This document shows positions 17,860 to 27,354 of a stretch of 64,000 nucleotides of DNA, one piece after another. The position numbers and the translations under genes are program-made. Under the pieces are notes generated by a model, which was not told where the DNA came from, did not search any database, and saw nothing but the letters and a program-made list of their open reading frames with translations. Within the stretch, counting starts at the first letter, position 1. Every line of letters starts with the position of its first letter. This DNA comes from Myroides odoratus DSM 2801 (lineage in GTDB: Bacteria > Bacteroidota > Bacteroidia > Flavobacteriales > Flavobacteriaceae), in contig NZ_CM001437.1 in the NCBI RefSeq assembly GCF_000243275.1, positions 1,951,882 through 2,015,881 of the forward strand. Direction: 5' to 3'.

Positions 17860-19008
17860 CTATTTTTTGTGGATCAAACGCGTTAATTTGATCGATAAGT
17901 CAGTGAAAATCATTTTGCTGTTTCCATTGCGCTCAATGTGGTACATCGCTTGAGATAGTTCTTCAAAAATCTCATCAATATTGGCACCATTGACAAAAGG
18001 AGCAAAATTTTCTAATTTAAATTTATCTACAGACGTTTGATAATATACTAGATTAGGCGACTGATAATTGTATAAAAGCGCTTGTCTAAATAGTTCAATG
18101 CAAAATTCTAAAAACTGCTTTTGTTGCTCTCTTCCTAAGGTTGCTAAATCTTCGCTCCATTCAATCAAGTCCTTAATTACCGCGGCATTGCCTTTTGCTC
18201 GAAAAGCAGCACGTACCCAAGTAACGAATTTTTGTTCAAAATCAGCCGAATCAGCAGCATTGGAAACCAACTGTAAAGCTTTGTTGTAATTGCCTTGTGC
18301 TTGACGTGAAAGTAATGCGGCTTGTTGTGCATCACAATGCTGATTAGCTATAAGTGCTTGCTCTATTTCAACGCTGTTTAGGGCGTTAAAACGCAATAAT
18401 TGACAGCGCGATAAAATCGTTTGAAGAATGGATTGCTCATTTTCGGCAATCAAAATAAAAATAGTTTTGGCAGGCGGTTCTTCCAGAATCTTTAAAATCT
18501 TATTGGAAGCCTCTGTATTGAGTTTATCAGCCATCCAAATAATCATAATTTTATATCCTCCTTCATAGGATTTTAAAGCTAGTTTTTTCAGAATTTCACC
18601 CGCTTCATCTACACCAATTTGCCCTTGTTTATTTTGAATATCAATGTGGTTATACCAATCAAAAAGACTGCCATAAGGATTTGCTTTTAGAAACGTTCTC
18701 CACTGTTCTGCAAATTTATCACTTGTTGGATGTTTGGTTACCTCACTTGTAGTAGCTACAGGATAAACAAAGTGTAAATCAGGATGCATTAAGGCATTGA
18801 ATTTGATGTTACAACTTTCGTTTCCACCGGTGTTTTCACCTCCCGTATTTTTACAAAGTAAATACTGTGCATAGGCAATTGCCATAGCTAATGTTCCTGT
18901 TCCTTCTTGTCCAATAAACAATTGAGCATGAGGAATTCGACCTGTGCTAGCACTTTGAAGTAAGTGATTCTTGATGTGGTTTTGACCAACGATTTCTGAA
19001 AATAACAT
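17860..19008 (-). CDS. holB: DNA polymerase III subunit delta'
   Basis: A 382-residue AAA+ clamp-loader subunit. The N-terminal region reads IVGQNHIKNHLLQSASTGRI and FIGQEGTGTLAMA, a Walker A that lacks the lysine, as expected for the non-ATPase delta' subunit. The SRCQLLRF motif is the SRC arginine-finger region. In the replisome it opens the sliding clamp together with delta and gamma/tau. It is transcribed leftward and alone. A TATATTTG -7-like element lies directly before the start (plus-strand CAAATATA, 19013-19020), so the leader may be very short. Confidence 0.9.
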   Translation of the reverse strand: MLFSEIVGQNHIKNHLLQSASTGRIPHAQLFIGQEGTGTLAMAIAYAQYLLCKNTGGENTGGNESCNIKFNALMHPDLHFVYPVATTSEVTKHPTSDKFAEQWRTFLKANPYGSLFDWYNHIDIQNKQGQIGVDEAGEILKKLALKSYEGGYKIMIIWMADKLNTEASNKILKILEEPPAKTIFILIAENEQSILQTILSRCQLLRFNALNSVEIEQALIANQHCDAQQAALLSRQAQGNYNKALQLVSNAADSADFEQKFVTWVRAAFRAKGNAAVIKDLIEWSEDLATLGREQQKQFLEFCIELFRQALLYNYQSPNLVYYQTSVDKFKLENFAPFVNGANIDEIFEELSQAMYHIERNGNSKMIFTDLSIKLTRLIHKK

Positions 19009-19333
19009 AATGCAAATATAAACGATTTCTTTGGGTATGAGGAAGTCAAAAAAAAGAAAACTTTACGAGTATTTACTGGGTACTATGCTAACTTGATTTG
19101 GATTAGGTTTGAATTAAGTGGGGATGAAGTTAGAGAAAAAGCCCATTTTTTGAGGTTGATTCAAAGAAGAGTGGGAGGTGATTCGAACAAAGTAGTTTCT
19201 TTCGGTAGAAAATATTCCATAATTGATGCATAAAAAAAGGAAAGGGTATAGAATAATCAAAAATAAACGTCCATTGGATTTTAAAAAGATTTATATTTGC
19301 GTTAATCAGAACATATTTTAGAAAAATACAATT
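19009..19333. other. Divergent intergenic region holB / pgk
   Basis: 325 bp without a gene. It holds TAnnTTTG-type elements pointing both ways: CAAATATA at 19013-19020 (TATATTTG on minus, for holB) and TATATTTG at 19292-19299 (for pgk). The middle part shows no repeat or hairpin that I can see. Confidence 0.6.
19292..19299 (+). promoter_or_regulatory. -7 promoter element of pgk
   Basis: TATATTTG, followed by GC, matches the Bacteroidetes -7 box and lies 34 bp before the pgk start codon. A TTGG at 19274-19277 is a possible but rather close -33 partner. Confidence 0.55.
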
Positions 19334-20524
19334 ATGAAAACAATTGATAATGTGAATTTTAAAAATAAAAAAGTATTAATTCGCGTTGATTTTAATGTAC
19401 CTTTAAATGAGGCCTTTGAAGTAACAGATACCAATCGTATCGAAGCTGCAAAACCGACAATTGAAAAGGTAGTAAACGATGGAGGAGTGGCTATATTAGT
19501 TTCTCATTTAGGTCGTCCAAAAGGAGAAAAAAATGATGCCTTTTCGCTGCGCCATATTGTTGCAAAAACAGAAGAGGTACTAGGTGCTAAAGTTACATTT
19601 GTTGCTGATTGTATTGGTGAAACAGTAAAAACTGCAGTAGAGCAGAGCCAACCTGGAGACATTATTTTATTAGAAAACTTGCGTTTTTACGCGGAAGAAG
19701 AAAAAGGAGAGGAGCAATTTGCAGCTGCATTAGCTTCAATTGCTGATTCCTATATTAATGATGCTTTTGGTACTGCACACCGTGCACATGCTTCTACAAC
19801 GATTGTAGCTAAATTTTTCCCGAACGATAAGTGTTTTGGATATTTATTAGCGAAAGAAATTGAAAGTATTGACAAGGTTTTGAATAGTTCTGAAAAACCA
19901 GTTACTGCTATTTTAGGTGGTTCAAAAGTTTCTTCTAAAATTACCATTATCGAAAATATCTTAGATAAAGTAGATCATATGATTATTGGAGGAGGAATGG
20001 CCTTTACTTTCGTTAAAGCCTTAGGTGGAAGTATTGGAAATTCACTTTGTGAAGATGATAAATTAGAATTGGCAATGCGCATTATGGAACAAGCGAAAGC
20101 AAAAAATGTTCAAATTCACTTGCCAATTGACGTAGTAGCTGCGGATGCATTTGCTGCAGATGCAAATACGCAAATCGTGGATGTTAATGCAATTCCAGCT
20201 GGATGGCAAGGACTAGATGTAGGTCCTGAGACATTAGCTAGTTTGAAAAAAGTGATTTTAGATTCAAAAATCATTCTTTGGAATGGACCGTTAGGGGTAT
20301 TTGAGATGGATAAATTTGCCAATGGAACCATTGAACTAGGAAACTTCATTGCTGAAGCTACTAAAAATGGAACATTCTCTTTAGTAGGAGGTGGAGATTC
20401 TGTTGCAGCGGTTAAGCAATTTGGTTTAGCTCCAAAAATGAGTTATGTATCGACTGGAGGAGGAGCTATGTTAGAAATGTTAGAAGGACAAATATTGCCT
20501 GGTATCAAAGCAATACAAGAATAA
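19334..20524 (+). CDS. pgk: Phosphoglycerate kinase
   Basis: A 396-residue protein of the usual bacterial length. It has RVDFNVPLNE at the N-terminus (residues 17-26), the substrate motif LLENLRFYAEE, the ADP/ATP-binding GGGMAFTF and the C-terminal GGGDSVAAV. It makes ATP from 1,3-bisphosphoglycerate in glycolysis. It has its own promoter element and a terminator behind it, so it is probably transcribed alone or with modest read-through into the transglycosylase gene. Confidence 0.98.
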   Translation: MKTIDNVNFKNKKVLIRVDFNVPLNEAFEVTDTNRIEAAKPTIEKVVNDGGVAILVSHLGRPKGEKNDAFSLRHIVAKTEEVLGAKVTFVADCIGETVKTAVEQSQPGDIILLENLRFYAEEEKGEEQFAAALASIADSYINDAFGTAHRAHASTTIVAKFFPNDKCFGYLLAKEIESIDKVLNSSEKPVTAILGGSKVSSKITIIENILDKVDHMIIGGGMAFTFVKALGGSIGNSLCEDDKLELAMRIMEQAKAKNVQIHLPIDVVAADAFAADANTQIVDVNAIPAGWQGLDVGPETLASLKKVILDSKIILWNGPLGVFEMDKFANGTIELGNFIAEATKNGTFSLVGGGDSVAAVKQFGLAPKMSYVSTGGGAMLEMLEGQILPGIKAIQE

Positions 20525-20530
20525 TATCTT

Positions 20531-20567
20531 AGGGTATAGCTACGGGATGTGGCTATACCCTATTTTC
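20531..20567 (+). terminator. Terminator after pgk
   Basis: AGGGTATAGC (20531-20540) pairs with GCTATACCCT (20552-20561) around an 11-base loop, then a short T-rich stretch. It fills most of the 56-bp gap, so the following gene may rely on read-through. Confidence 0.7.
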
Positions 20568-20580
20568 AAAATATAAAATT

Positions 20581-22074
20581 ATGAATTACAAAGGAGTAGC
20601 GTTATCCCTCTTTAGCCTATTATCTTTTACGTTAAGTGCACAAGAACAAACAGAAGGAATTGAATTAAGAAGTAAAGAATTAGATCCACAAGTGTATTTG
20701 GATTCGATTAAAGCAAGTTTTGTTAATCATTCTACTAGCGAACGCATCGAGAAGCTTTGGCTAGATGAATTGATCAATCAAGATTTGTTTGATGAGATGA
20801 GCGAAGACTTGACAAGCGATGAATTCTTTAATGATGAAGACGGTGAATGGGATGGATTAACAACGGCAGTCTTAAAAGAAAGATTGGCGTTGATGAATGA
20901 AAAAACACCCTTTAATGTGGAGTATAATGAATCTTTAGAACGCCTAATTAAATCGTTCTTAAAGAAAAGAAAGAAGTCATTTGAGCGTCTATTAGGACTT
21001 TCAGAGTACTATTTTCCCATGTTTGAGGAACAATTAGCTAAGAATAATATTCCGTTGGAAGTTAAGTATTTAGCTATTGTAGAATCCGCTTTAAATCCAA
21101 AAGCAGTTTCTCATATGGGAGCTACGGGTTTATGGCAATTTATGTATGCTACTGGTAAACAGTATAATTTAGAAGTTTCTTCGTTTAAAGATGATCGTAT
21201 CGATCCTTTAAAATCTTCAGAAGCAGCAGCTAAATTTTTAGGTGATTTATACAAGATTTTTGGCGATTGGGACTTGGTATTGGCTTCTTATAATGCTGGT
21301 CCAGGTAACGTATCTAAAGCAATTCGCCGCTCAAATGGTTTAACGAATTACTGGAATATTCGACCAAATTTACCACGTGAAACACAAAACTATCTGCCTG
21401 CTTTTTATGCAACCATGTATATTTTTGAATATGCCAAAGAACATGGAATAAAAGCAAACGCTAATATCCCTATGAAATTAGTTCAAACGGATACAGTAGC
21501 AGTAAAACGCATGATGAGTTTTGATCAAATTTCCAAGTTATTAGATGTTAGTCAGGAAGAATTAGAGTTCTTGAATCCGACATATAAATTGAAAGTTGTT
21601 CCCTATTCTTCTAGTGAATTGCATTTTTTGCGTTTGCCTTTAGATAAAGCTGGAATGCTAGTTTCAAATGAAGAAAAAATTTACGCTTATGTAGATTTTG
21701 AGGAGAATCGCAAAGAGAAGCCAAATTATGATATTGCCATTGCGCAAACTTCTGGAGTTCGCAATAAATATCACACCATTAGAAAAGGAGAAAGCGTTGG
21801 TGTTATCGCTAAAAAATACGGATTATCTATCGTTGAATTAAAGCGTTTAAATAACATGAAAACGAATGTTATTTATCCGGGTAAAAAGTTAGTGGTAGGT
21901 AAATCTACGGTTGCACAAGCATCTACTAGTGGCTATTATGTGGTTAAAAAAGGCGATTCACTTTATTCAATCAGTAAAAATTTACCTGGTGTAACTATTT
22001 CGAAATTGAAAGCGCTGAATAATATGAGCGATAATTCGATGTTGCAACCTGGTATGAAGTTGAGAATTAATTAA
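20581..22074 (+). CDS. MltD-like lytic transglycosylase with two LysM domains
   Basis: A 497-residue secreted protein. The signal peptide ends near LSAQEQ (residue 20). The SLT domain lies at about 135-290, with the catalytic Glu168 in AIVESALNP and the motifs GATGLWQFM and ASYNAGPGNV. Two LysM repeats lie at about 396-438 and 451-497, each starting with YHTIRKGE or YYVVKKGD and ending with YPGKKL or QPGMKL. It would cleave peptidoglycan glycan strands in the periplasm or at the outer membrane. The next gene begins 8 bp after its stop and is probably in the same operon. Confidence 0.92.
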   Translation: MNYKGVALSLFSLLSFTLSAQEQTEGIELRSKELDPQVYLDSIKASFVNHSTSERIEKLWLDELINQDLFDEMSEDLTSDEFFNDEDGEWDGLTTAVLKERLALMNEKTPFNVEYNESLERLIKSFLKKRKKSFERLLGLSEYYFPMFEEQLAKNNIPLEVKYLAIVESALNPKAVSHMGATGLWQFMYATGKQYNLEVSSFKDDRIDPLKSSEAAAKFLGDLYKIFGDWDLVLASYNAGPGNVSKAIRRSNGLTNYWNIRPNLPRETQNYLPAFYATMYIFEYAKEHGIKANANIPMKLVQTDTVAVKRMMSFDQISKLLDVSQEELEFLNPTYKLKVVPYSSSELHFLRLPLDKAGMLVSNEEKIYAYVDFEENRKEKPNYDIAIAQTSGVRNKYHTIRKGESVGVIAKKYGLSIVELKRLNNMKTNVIYPGKKLVVGKSTVAQASTSGYYVVKKGDSLYSISKNLPGVTISKLKALNNMSDNSMLQPGMKLRIN

Positions 22075-22082
22075 GTCATTTA

Positions 22083-23069
22083 TTGAAGCAGATCTTATTT
22101 TATATTAGTTGTTTTGTGTTTTGTATGGGCTGTAAAAATCCCATGCAGAAAGAAGACATGCGAACTCCTTCACAAGGACAAATAAATCAAGTTTTGTTAG
22201 TTATGGACGACGATTTGTGGTTGAGTGATGTAGGAGATACCATTCGCAATTATCTAGCGGCAGGCATCGATGGCATTATTCCTGCAGAACCTCGATTTGA
22301 TTTAGATCAGCAGTCACCAGGTATTTTCGGCAATACAGCAAAAAATAGAAAGAATATTGTGTACGTTTCTATGCGTGAAAAGAAAACTAATTTTGAATTG
22401 ATTGTGGATCAATATGCACAACCTCAGAGTTACTTTTTGATTGAAGGAACAGATAACAAGAGTATTATTGCTACTTTTTTGAAATATAAAGATTCAATTA
22501 TCGACCGATTTCACCAACAAGAAATTGTAGATATTCAACAGCGTATCAAAGAAGGACCATTATATGAAACGGTGCTGTTACACGATAGATATCATATCGA
22601 TATCGACTTACCTGCTTCGTATAAACGAGTTTTAGTCGATGATAATTTTGTCTGGTATAAAAAGGAAATAGCTTCAGGAAATAGCAATATTTTGGTGTAT
22701 AGTTTACCCTTTGAAGTGGTTAAGCCTTATACAACCCAACGAGAGTTTGTATTAGATATGGATTATTTGAGAGATTCAATTGTAGGAAAGTACATTCACT
22801 CTTCAGAACCAGAGACCTTTATGAATATGAGTGTTGATTTTGAGCCCTTTCATAAAATCATTCAACCTAAAGGTCTAGAAGTTACAGAAATAAAAGGGAC
22901 GTGGGATATGGAGAATAGCTTTATGAGCGGTCCTTATCTCACCTATATTGTTAAAAAAGAAGGGTATTATCTTGTAATAGAAGGATTTACGTATAATCCC
23001 TCCATGAGTAAGCGCAATGTGATGCTGGAATTGGAAGCCATTATGGAAACATTAAAAATAGTTCAATAA
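22083..23069 (+). CDS. DUF4837-like lipoprotein
   Basis: A 328-residue protein starting at TTG (22083), 8 bp after the transglycosylase stop. The signal peptide KQILFYISCFVFCMGC has a lipobox with the lipid-bearing Cys at residue 17. The body (for example LLVMDDDLWLSDVGD and YIVKKEGYYLVIEGF) fits what I recall of DUF4837, a Bacteroidetes family of unknown function. The start is set by the signal peptide; no better ATG lies upstream. The pairing with a cell-wall hydrolase suggests an envelope role, which is inference. Confidence 0.75.
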   Translation: MKQILFYISCFVFCMGCKNPMQKEDMRTPSQGQINQVLLVMDDDLWLSDVGDTIRNYLAAGIDGIIPAEPRFDLDQQSPGIFGNTAKNRKNIVYVSMREKKTNFELIVDQYAQPQSYFLIEGTDNKSIIATFLKYKDSIIDRFHQQEIVDIQQRIKEGPLYETVLLHDRYHIDIDLPASYKRVLVDDNFVWYKKEIASGNSNILVYSLPFEVVKPYTTQREFVLDMDYLRDSIVGKYIHSSEPETFMNMSVDFEPFHKIIQPKGLEVTEIKGTWDMENSFMSGPYLTYIVKKEGYYLVIEGFTYNPSMSKRNVMLELEAIMETLKIVQ

Positions 23070-23100
23070 AAAAAGCCGAGATATTTCTCGGCTTTTTTTA
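23069..23100 (+). terminator. Rho-independent terminator
   Basis: AAAAAAGCCGAG / CTCGGCTTTTTT with a 6-base loop, overlapping the stop of the DUF4837-like gene. The A- and T-rich arms would let it work in both directions. Confidence 0.9.
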
Positions 23101-23181
23101 TGTTATATAAATTAAATAAGGCGATTTAAGCCTTTTAAATAATTACAAATCACATTGAGTTGTTTGTAAATAGAAACTCAA

Positions 23182-23595
23182 TTAAATCGCTTGATTTTCG
23201 CTTTCTGTAGGGGTTGTTTGTTGTTGTTTGATAAACTTTTCAAATAATCCTTTCATCTTGTGCTCTACTTCTTGGTAATTTAAACGATCCTTGGTTTGAT
23301 AAAAGAGCATCATCGCAAACTTCTTATCCATCTGATCAACGAGAAGGTGTTTGTTTTTGCGGTAGGTTTCTCGAAGTAAACGCTTGTAATAATTGCGGTC
23401 AACTGCCTTTTTAAAATAGCGTTTGGATACAGATACACCCGTTTGAAATTGCGGAACTCCCTCTTCATCCACTTCAATATACACCAAGCGAAGGGGATAT
23501 TTACTAACAGATTTACCTGTTATAAATAATTCATCTATAAGCCTTTTTGCTTTTAGTTTTTCTTCCCTTGGATAAGTTTCGTTTTGTTTTGTCAT
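23182..23595 (-). CDS. rnpA: Ribonuclease P protein component
   Basis: A 137-residue basic protein. The conserved RNR-type motif is VDRNYYKRLLRETYRKNK (about 70-87), and the N-terminal EKLKAKRLIDELF motif is usual for RnpA. It binds the RNase P RNA for tRNA 5' maturation. rpmH is not next to it, which differs from the classic rpmH-rnpA arrangement. The RNase P RNA gene is not in the window. Confidence 0.95.
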   Translation of the reverse strand: MTKQNETYPREEKLKAKRLIDELFITGKSVSKYPLRLVYIEVDEEGVPQFQTGVSVSKRYFKKAVDRNYYKRLLRETYRKNKHLLVDQMDKKFAMMLFYQTKDRLNYQEVEHKMKGLFEKFIKQQQTTPTESENQAI

Positions 23596-23631
23596 AGGTT
23601 GTGCAAAGGTAGAAAAGGAAAACGATATGTA

Positions 23632-23660
23632 TAAAAAAAGTCCTAGAAATATTCTAGGAC
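23632..23660 (-). terminator. Terminator after the M1 peptidase gene
   Basis: A 9-bp stem (GTCCTAGAA / TTCTAGGAC, 23640-23660, loop ATA). On the minus strand a run of seven T follows. It is 28 bp beyond the peptidase stop. Confidence 0.85.
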
Positions 23661-23688
23661 CTTCTTTTGTTTGGTATCAAACAACGCT

Positions 23689-25584
23689 TTAATTGTTGTG
23701 GTACACGTTGTTTTCTTGGTTGACATCAGCCATAAACTGACTAGGATCAATTAAAATAGTTTTAATCGCGCTTTTTGGTTTATTGATAATGAATTTATAT
23801 TCTGGTTGTGCCCAACCCCAACCTTCTAAAATAGTGCGCTCATATTCTACATACTGATTGGGTTTATTCCAATGCATTGAAGTATATGGCACATAGAACG
23901 TTTCCATTGAACCATCTTGGTAGGTTACTAAGATATCCAAAGGCATACCTGCACGTCCAATGCGTTTTAAGGTAACTAAGGATTGATTTTTCTGAATTTC
24001 CTCTACAAACAACACTGCATAATCAACAGTATTTGTGGTCATTGTCCAATCTGTCATATACCAATCCAAATTTGCCCCTGTTAAACGCTCTGCTGTGCGT
24101 TTGAAGTCATTCGGTGTTGGATGAGTAAACTTATAGTCACGGTAGAACTCTTGTAGGGTTTTCATCATATTATCCCAACCAATGATATAGGCCAATTGAG
24201 TCAAGAAAATAGATCCACGACTATACGCTGATATCGAATACGCTCTATTCGTTAAGTAATGATCAGAATGCGTCGTTAAAGGTTCTTGAATATTACGGGC
24301 TATCATGTTGTAATAGCTTTTATACGTTGAAGCAAAAGGATTATCATCTTCTAAATCCTTTTTTGGAAGGATTTGCAACATCGCTAAATCTGAGATAAAG
24401 GTAGTAAATCCTTCATCCATCCATTCGTGTTTCGTTTCATTCGTAGCCAAGGTATGTTGAAACCAGCTATGTGCAAGTTCGTGTGCTGTTACCCCCACTA
24501 AACTTGGAAAATTACGTTCTCCAGTAATTAACGTACACATTGAGTATTCCATACCACCATCACCCCCTTGAATTACGGAATATTGTGAATACGGATATTC
24601 TCCTACATTCTTGTTGAAAAAATCCATCAACTGAGCCGTAACAGGTTGTAAATTCTTCCAATTCTCAAGAATTGCTGGATTATTCTTGTATAAGAAATGT
24701 AATTTTACACCATTTGGGCCATCGTAAATATCGTGGATGTAATTAGGATCTGCTGCCCAAGTAAAATCCAATACATTCTCAGCTTTAAAATGCCAAGTCA
24801 ATGTTTTGCCTTTAGTCGTTGGTACAGTTACTCCTGCATCTTGGTATCCATGTCCGATTTCATTGTTGTTTTGTAAGATTCCCGTTCCTCCAACTGTATA
24901 GTCTTTATCCAGGGTAATTTTTACATCATAATCGCTCCAAACACTGTGAAATTCTCTTCCTAAATACTGTTCCGTATGCCAGCCTTCGAAGTCGTATTCT
25001 GCTAATTTAGGAAACCATTGTGCCATAGACAAGGCAACACCTTCTTTGCTATTGCGACCAGCACGACGAATCATTTGAGGAACTTGGCCCTCAAATGTCA
25101 AATCTAATACAGTCGTTTGGTGAGGAGGTAAAGGCGTGTTTAACGTCACTTCTAATACCGTTCCAACTACTTTACTCTCAATAGGAGAACCATCTTGTGC
25201 TAGTTTTTTTACTTTCACAAAACCAATCTCATTCTCTTTGAGTTTATTGATTCTACTTTCTGATATTTTTCTACCGCGGATTTCCTTTTTATCCACCATA
25301 CGGGGATCTGGATCTGGAATACTCATTAACAAAGCATCCATATCGCTATTCGGTTGAAACGCATTGAAGTATAGGTGGTAAAAAACTTTGCGTAACGTAT
25401 CAGGTGAATTATTGGTATAGGCTACCGATTGTGTTCCTGTATACGTGAATTTTTTGACATCCATCTTAACATCCATGCTATAATCAGCATGTTGTTGCCA
25501 ATACCCTGGATTAGGGTTCTGTTGTGCGTCAGCCTGATGAATAAAAGGCAAACAAAATAAGAAAGCTACAACTAATTTTTTCAT
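23689..25584 (-). CDS. M1 family zinc metallopeptidase
   Basis: About 631 residues. The signal peptide MKKLVVAFLFCLPFIHQADAQ supports a start at 25584; a longer frame begins 30 bp upstream but would place hydrophilic residues before the signal. The zinc site HELAHSW followed 18 residues later by the third ligand in DEGFTTF marks a gluzincin aminopeptidase. The catalytic GGMEYS exopeptidase motif is also visible (GDGGMEYSM). It would trim peptides from the N-terminus in the periplasm. It sits 83 bp from an S8 peptidase on the same strand. Confidence 0.93.
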   Translation of the reverse strand: MKKLVVAFLFCLPFIHQADAQQNPNPGYWQQHADYSMDVKMDVKKFTYTGTQSVAYTNNSPDTLRKVFYHLYFNAFQPNSDMDALLMSIPDPDPRMVDKKEIRGRKISESRINKLKENEIGFVKVKKLAQDGSPIESKVVGTVLEVTLNTPLPPHQTTVLDLTFEGQVPQMIRRAGRNSKEGVALSMAQWFPKLAEYDFEGWHTEQYLGREFHSVWSDYDVKITLDKDYTVGGTGILQNNNEIGHGYQDAGVTVPTTKGKTLTWHFKAENVLDFTWAADPNYIHDIYDGPNGVKLHFLYKNNPAILENWKNLQPVTAQLMDFFNKNVGEYPYSQYSVIQGGDGGMEYSMCTLITGERNFPSLVGVTAHELAHSWFQHTLATNETKHEWMDEGFTTFISDLAMLQILPKKDLEDDNPFASTYKSYYNMIARNIQEPLTTHSDHYLTNRAYSISAYSRGSIFLTQLAYIIGWDNMMKTLQEFYRDYKFTHPTPNDFKRTAERLTGANLDWYMTDWTMTTNTVDYAVLFVEEIQKNQSLVTLKRIGRAGMPLDILVTYQDGSMETFYVPYTSMHWNKPNQYVEYERTILEGWGWAQPEYKFIINKPKSAIKTILIDPSQFMADVNQENNVYHNN

Positions 25585-25667
25585 ATCGCTATTTAAATTA
25601 AAACTCCACAACAAAGAATAGCTAAGTTGTGGAGTATAGGATCATTTTTCTTTACAAATTGAAAAGA

Positions 25668-27281
25668 TTATTTTTTTGCCTTAGCTAATTTTTCAGCTAA
25701 AAGTAAGGCATTGTATGCATTAACAAATTTTCCTGAAGTAGAAATTGAATTGAAGTTTCTCACCTCTCTTTTCTCTCCAACAATTACATTAATATTTACT
25801 GCTACACCTGAATCCATGATAATTTTTTTCACTTCAGCAGCTGTAAATTGTGGATAGTATGCTCTTAGTAAAGCAGCAACTCCAGCAACGTTTGGCGATG
25901 CCATTGACGTTCCTTGTAAATACTCATATGTATTGTGTGGTGTTGTAGCGTAGATTTTTACTCCAGGAGCAAAAACGTCTACGTCATAGTGTCCGTAGTT
26001 TGAGAACGTAGCCACCATATTTTCACCGAATTTTGGATTTAAAGCACCAACAACTAAGAAGTTGCTTGCTACTTCTGGCCCCATTTTTACGTTGTCATTT
26101 GGATAGCGTTCTACACCACCTTCAATGTTTAAATCCATTGCATCATTTCCTGCTGCAACAACGATTAATACATCTTTAGATTCTGCATACTGAATTGCAT
26201 CACGTACCCATTGGCTGTTTTCTTCAAAGTATTTTCCGAAACTACCATTGATTACTTTTGCACCATTATCTGCTGCATAGCGAATCGCTAATGCGATGTC
26301 TTTATCGTACTCATCTCCATCAGGAACTGCACGTAAAGCCATAATTTCAGCAACTTCTGAAGCAACACCATCTCCACCTAAATTGTTGTTTCTCGTTTGA
26401 GCAATAATTCCAGAAACGTGTGTTCCGTGTTTTGCCTCATCGCGATCTGGACCAATTACATCATTGTCTCCATATACGCGATCATTGATATTACTATGGT
26501 CATCACCAACAAGTTCACGACCATTGTAATCTACGTTTAAGTGGTATTTTAACTTACTATCTCCGTAGTTTTTGTATGTTTCTAACCAAGAAAGCTCACG
26601 GCCATTGTTTAGAATGTTTGAAATTACTTTTTTAGAATGCGTGATTTCTTCTGAAGCATCATCTCCAATCGCATTTAAATCTTCAATCGTATAGTCTTTC
26701 TTTCCTAAGAATGTTGCCAATCTTTCGTTTGCGCGCATTAACATGTCCGCTCTAACTTGGATTTCTTTCGCCTCTTGGATTTCTTTTGCAAGCTCTTTTA
26801 CTGCTCTTTTGTATTGTTCTGACCCATCGTCACCTCTTCGCACTACACGTACCATTTCTACATTTTCGTGTACTGATTTTCCTAAGAAGTTCCATCCATG
26901 GATATCATCGATGTATCCATTGTTGTCATCGTCAATATTATTTCCAGCAATTTCCTTTGGATTAGTCCAAACTTGATCTTTCAAATCATCGTGATCAATT
27001 TCAATTCCAGAGTCAATAACTCCCACAACTACTTTTTTAGGAAGTGGTTTACCTTTTAAAAGTTCTTCATATGCGCGATCAACTGACATTCCAGGAACAG
27101 TATCTCTTAAGATGTCTAAATGACTCCATCTTTTCAATTGTTCTTCTGGTAATGCACTCGTTCTTGTAGGTAATTGATCTACATCTGAAATTGGTTTTTG
27201 AATGATCGCTTTTGAGCCTCCACAGCTAGCTAAAGCAAATGCCAAAGCTGCAGAAAGATAAATTGGTTTAATCAAACGCAT
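25668..27281 (-). CDS. S8 family subtilisin-like serine peptidase, lipoprotein
   Basis: A 537-residue protein with a lipobox (ALASC, Cys20). The catalytic triad is visible: Asp90 in VIDSGIEIDH, His in KHGTHVSGI and Ser in GTSMASPNVAG. An insertion of about 150 residues between Asp and His contains calcium-binding-like acidic stretches (NNIDDDNNGYIDD) and a helical segment. It should be surface-anchored or periplasmic and digest proteins. No Por-type C-terminal sorting domain is present. Confidence 0.93.
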   Translation of the reverse strand: MRLIKPIYLSAALAFALASCGGSKAIIQKPISDVDQLPTRTSALPEEQLKRWSHLDILRDTVPGMSVDRAYEELLKGKPLPKKVVVGVIDSGIEIDHDDLKDQVWTNPKEIAGNNIDDDNNGYIDDIHGWNFLGKSVHENVEMVRVVRRGDDGSEQYKRAVKELAKEIQEAKEIQVRADMLMRANERLATFLGKKDYTIEDLNAIGDDASEEITHSKKVISNILNNGRELSWLETYKNYGDSKLKYHLNVDYNGRELVGDDHSNINDRVYGDNDVIGPDRDEAKHGTHVSGIIAQTRNNNLGGDGVASEVAEIMALRAVPDGDEYDKDIALAIRYAADNGAKVINGSFGKYFEENSQWVRDAIQYAESKDVLIVVAAGNDAMDLNIEGGVERYPNDNVKMGPEVASNFLVVGALNPKFGENMVATFSNYGHYDVDVFAPGVKIYATTPHNTYEYLQGTSMASPNVAGVAALLRAYYPQFTAAEVKKIIMDSGVAVNINVIVGEKREVRNFNSISTSGKFVNAYNALLLAEKLAKAKK

Positions 27282-27354
27282 TGTTTTTGTTTTTTAATTT
27301 CGTTTAAGACCGATAAAAATAGTATATAATTGATTGAAAACGTTCTGCTTAACA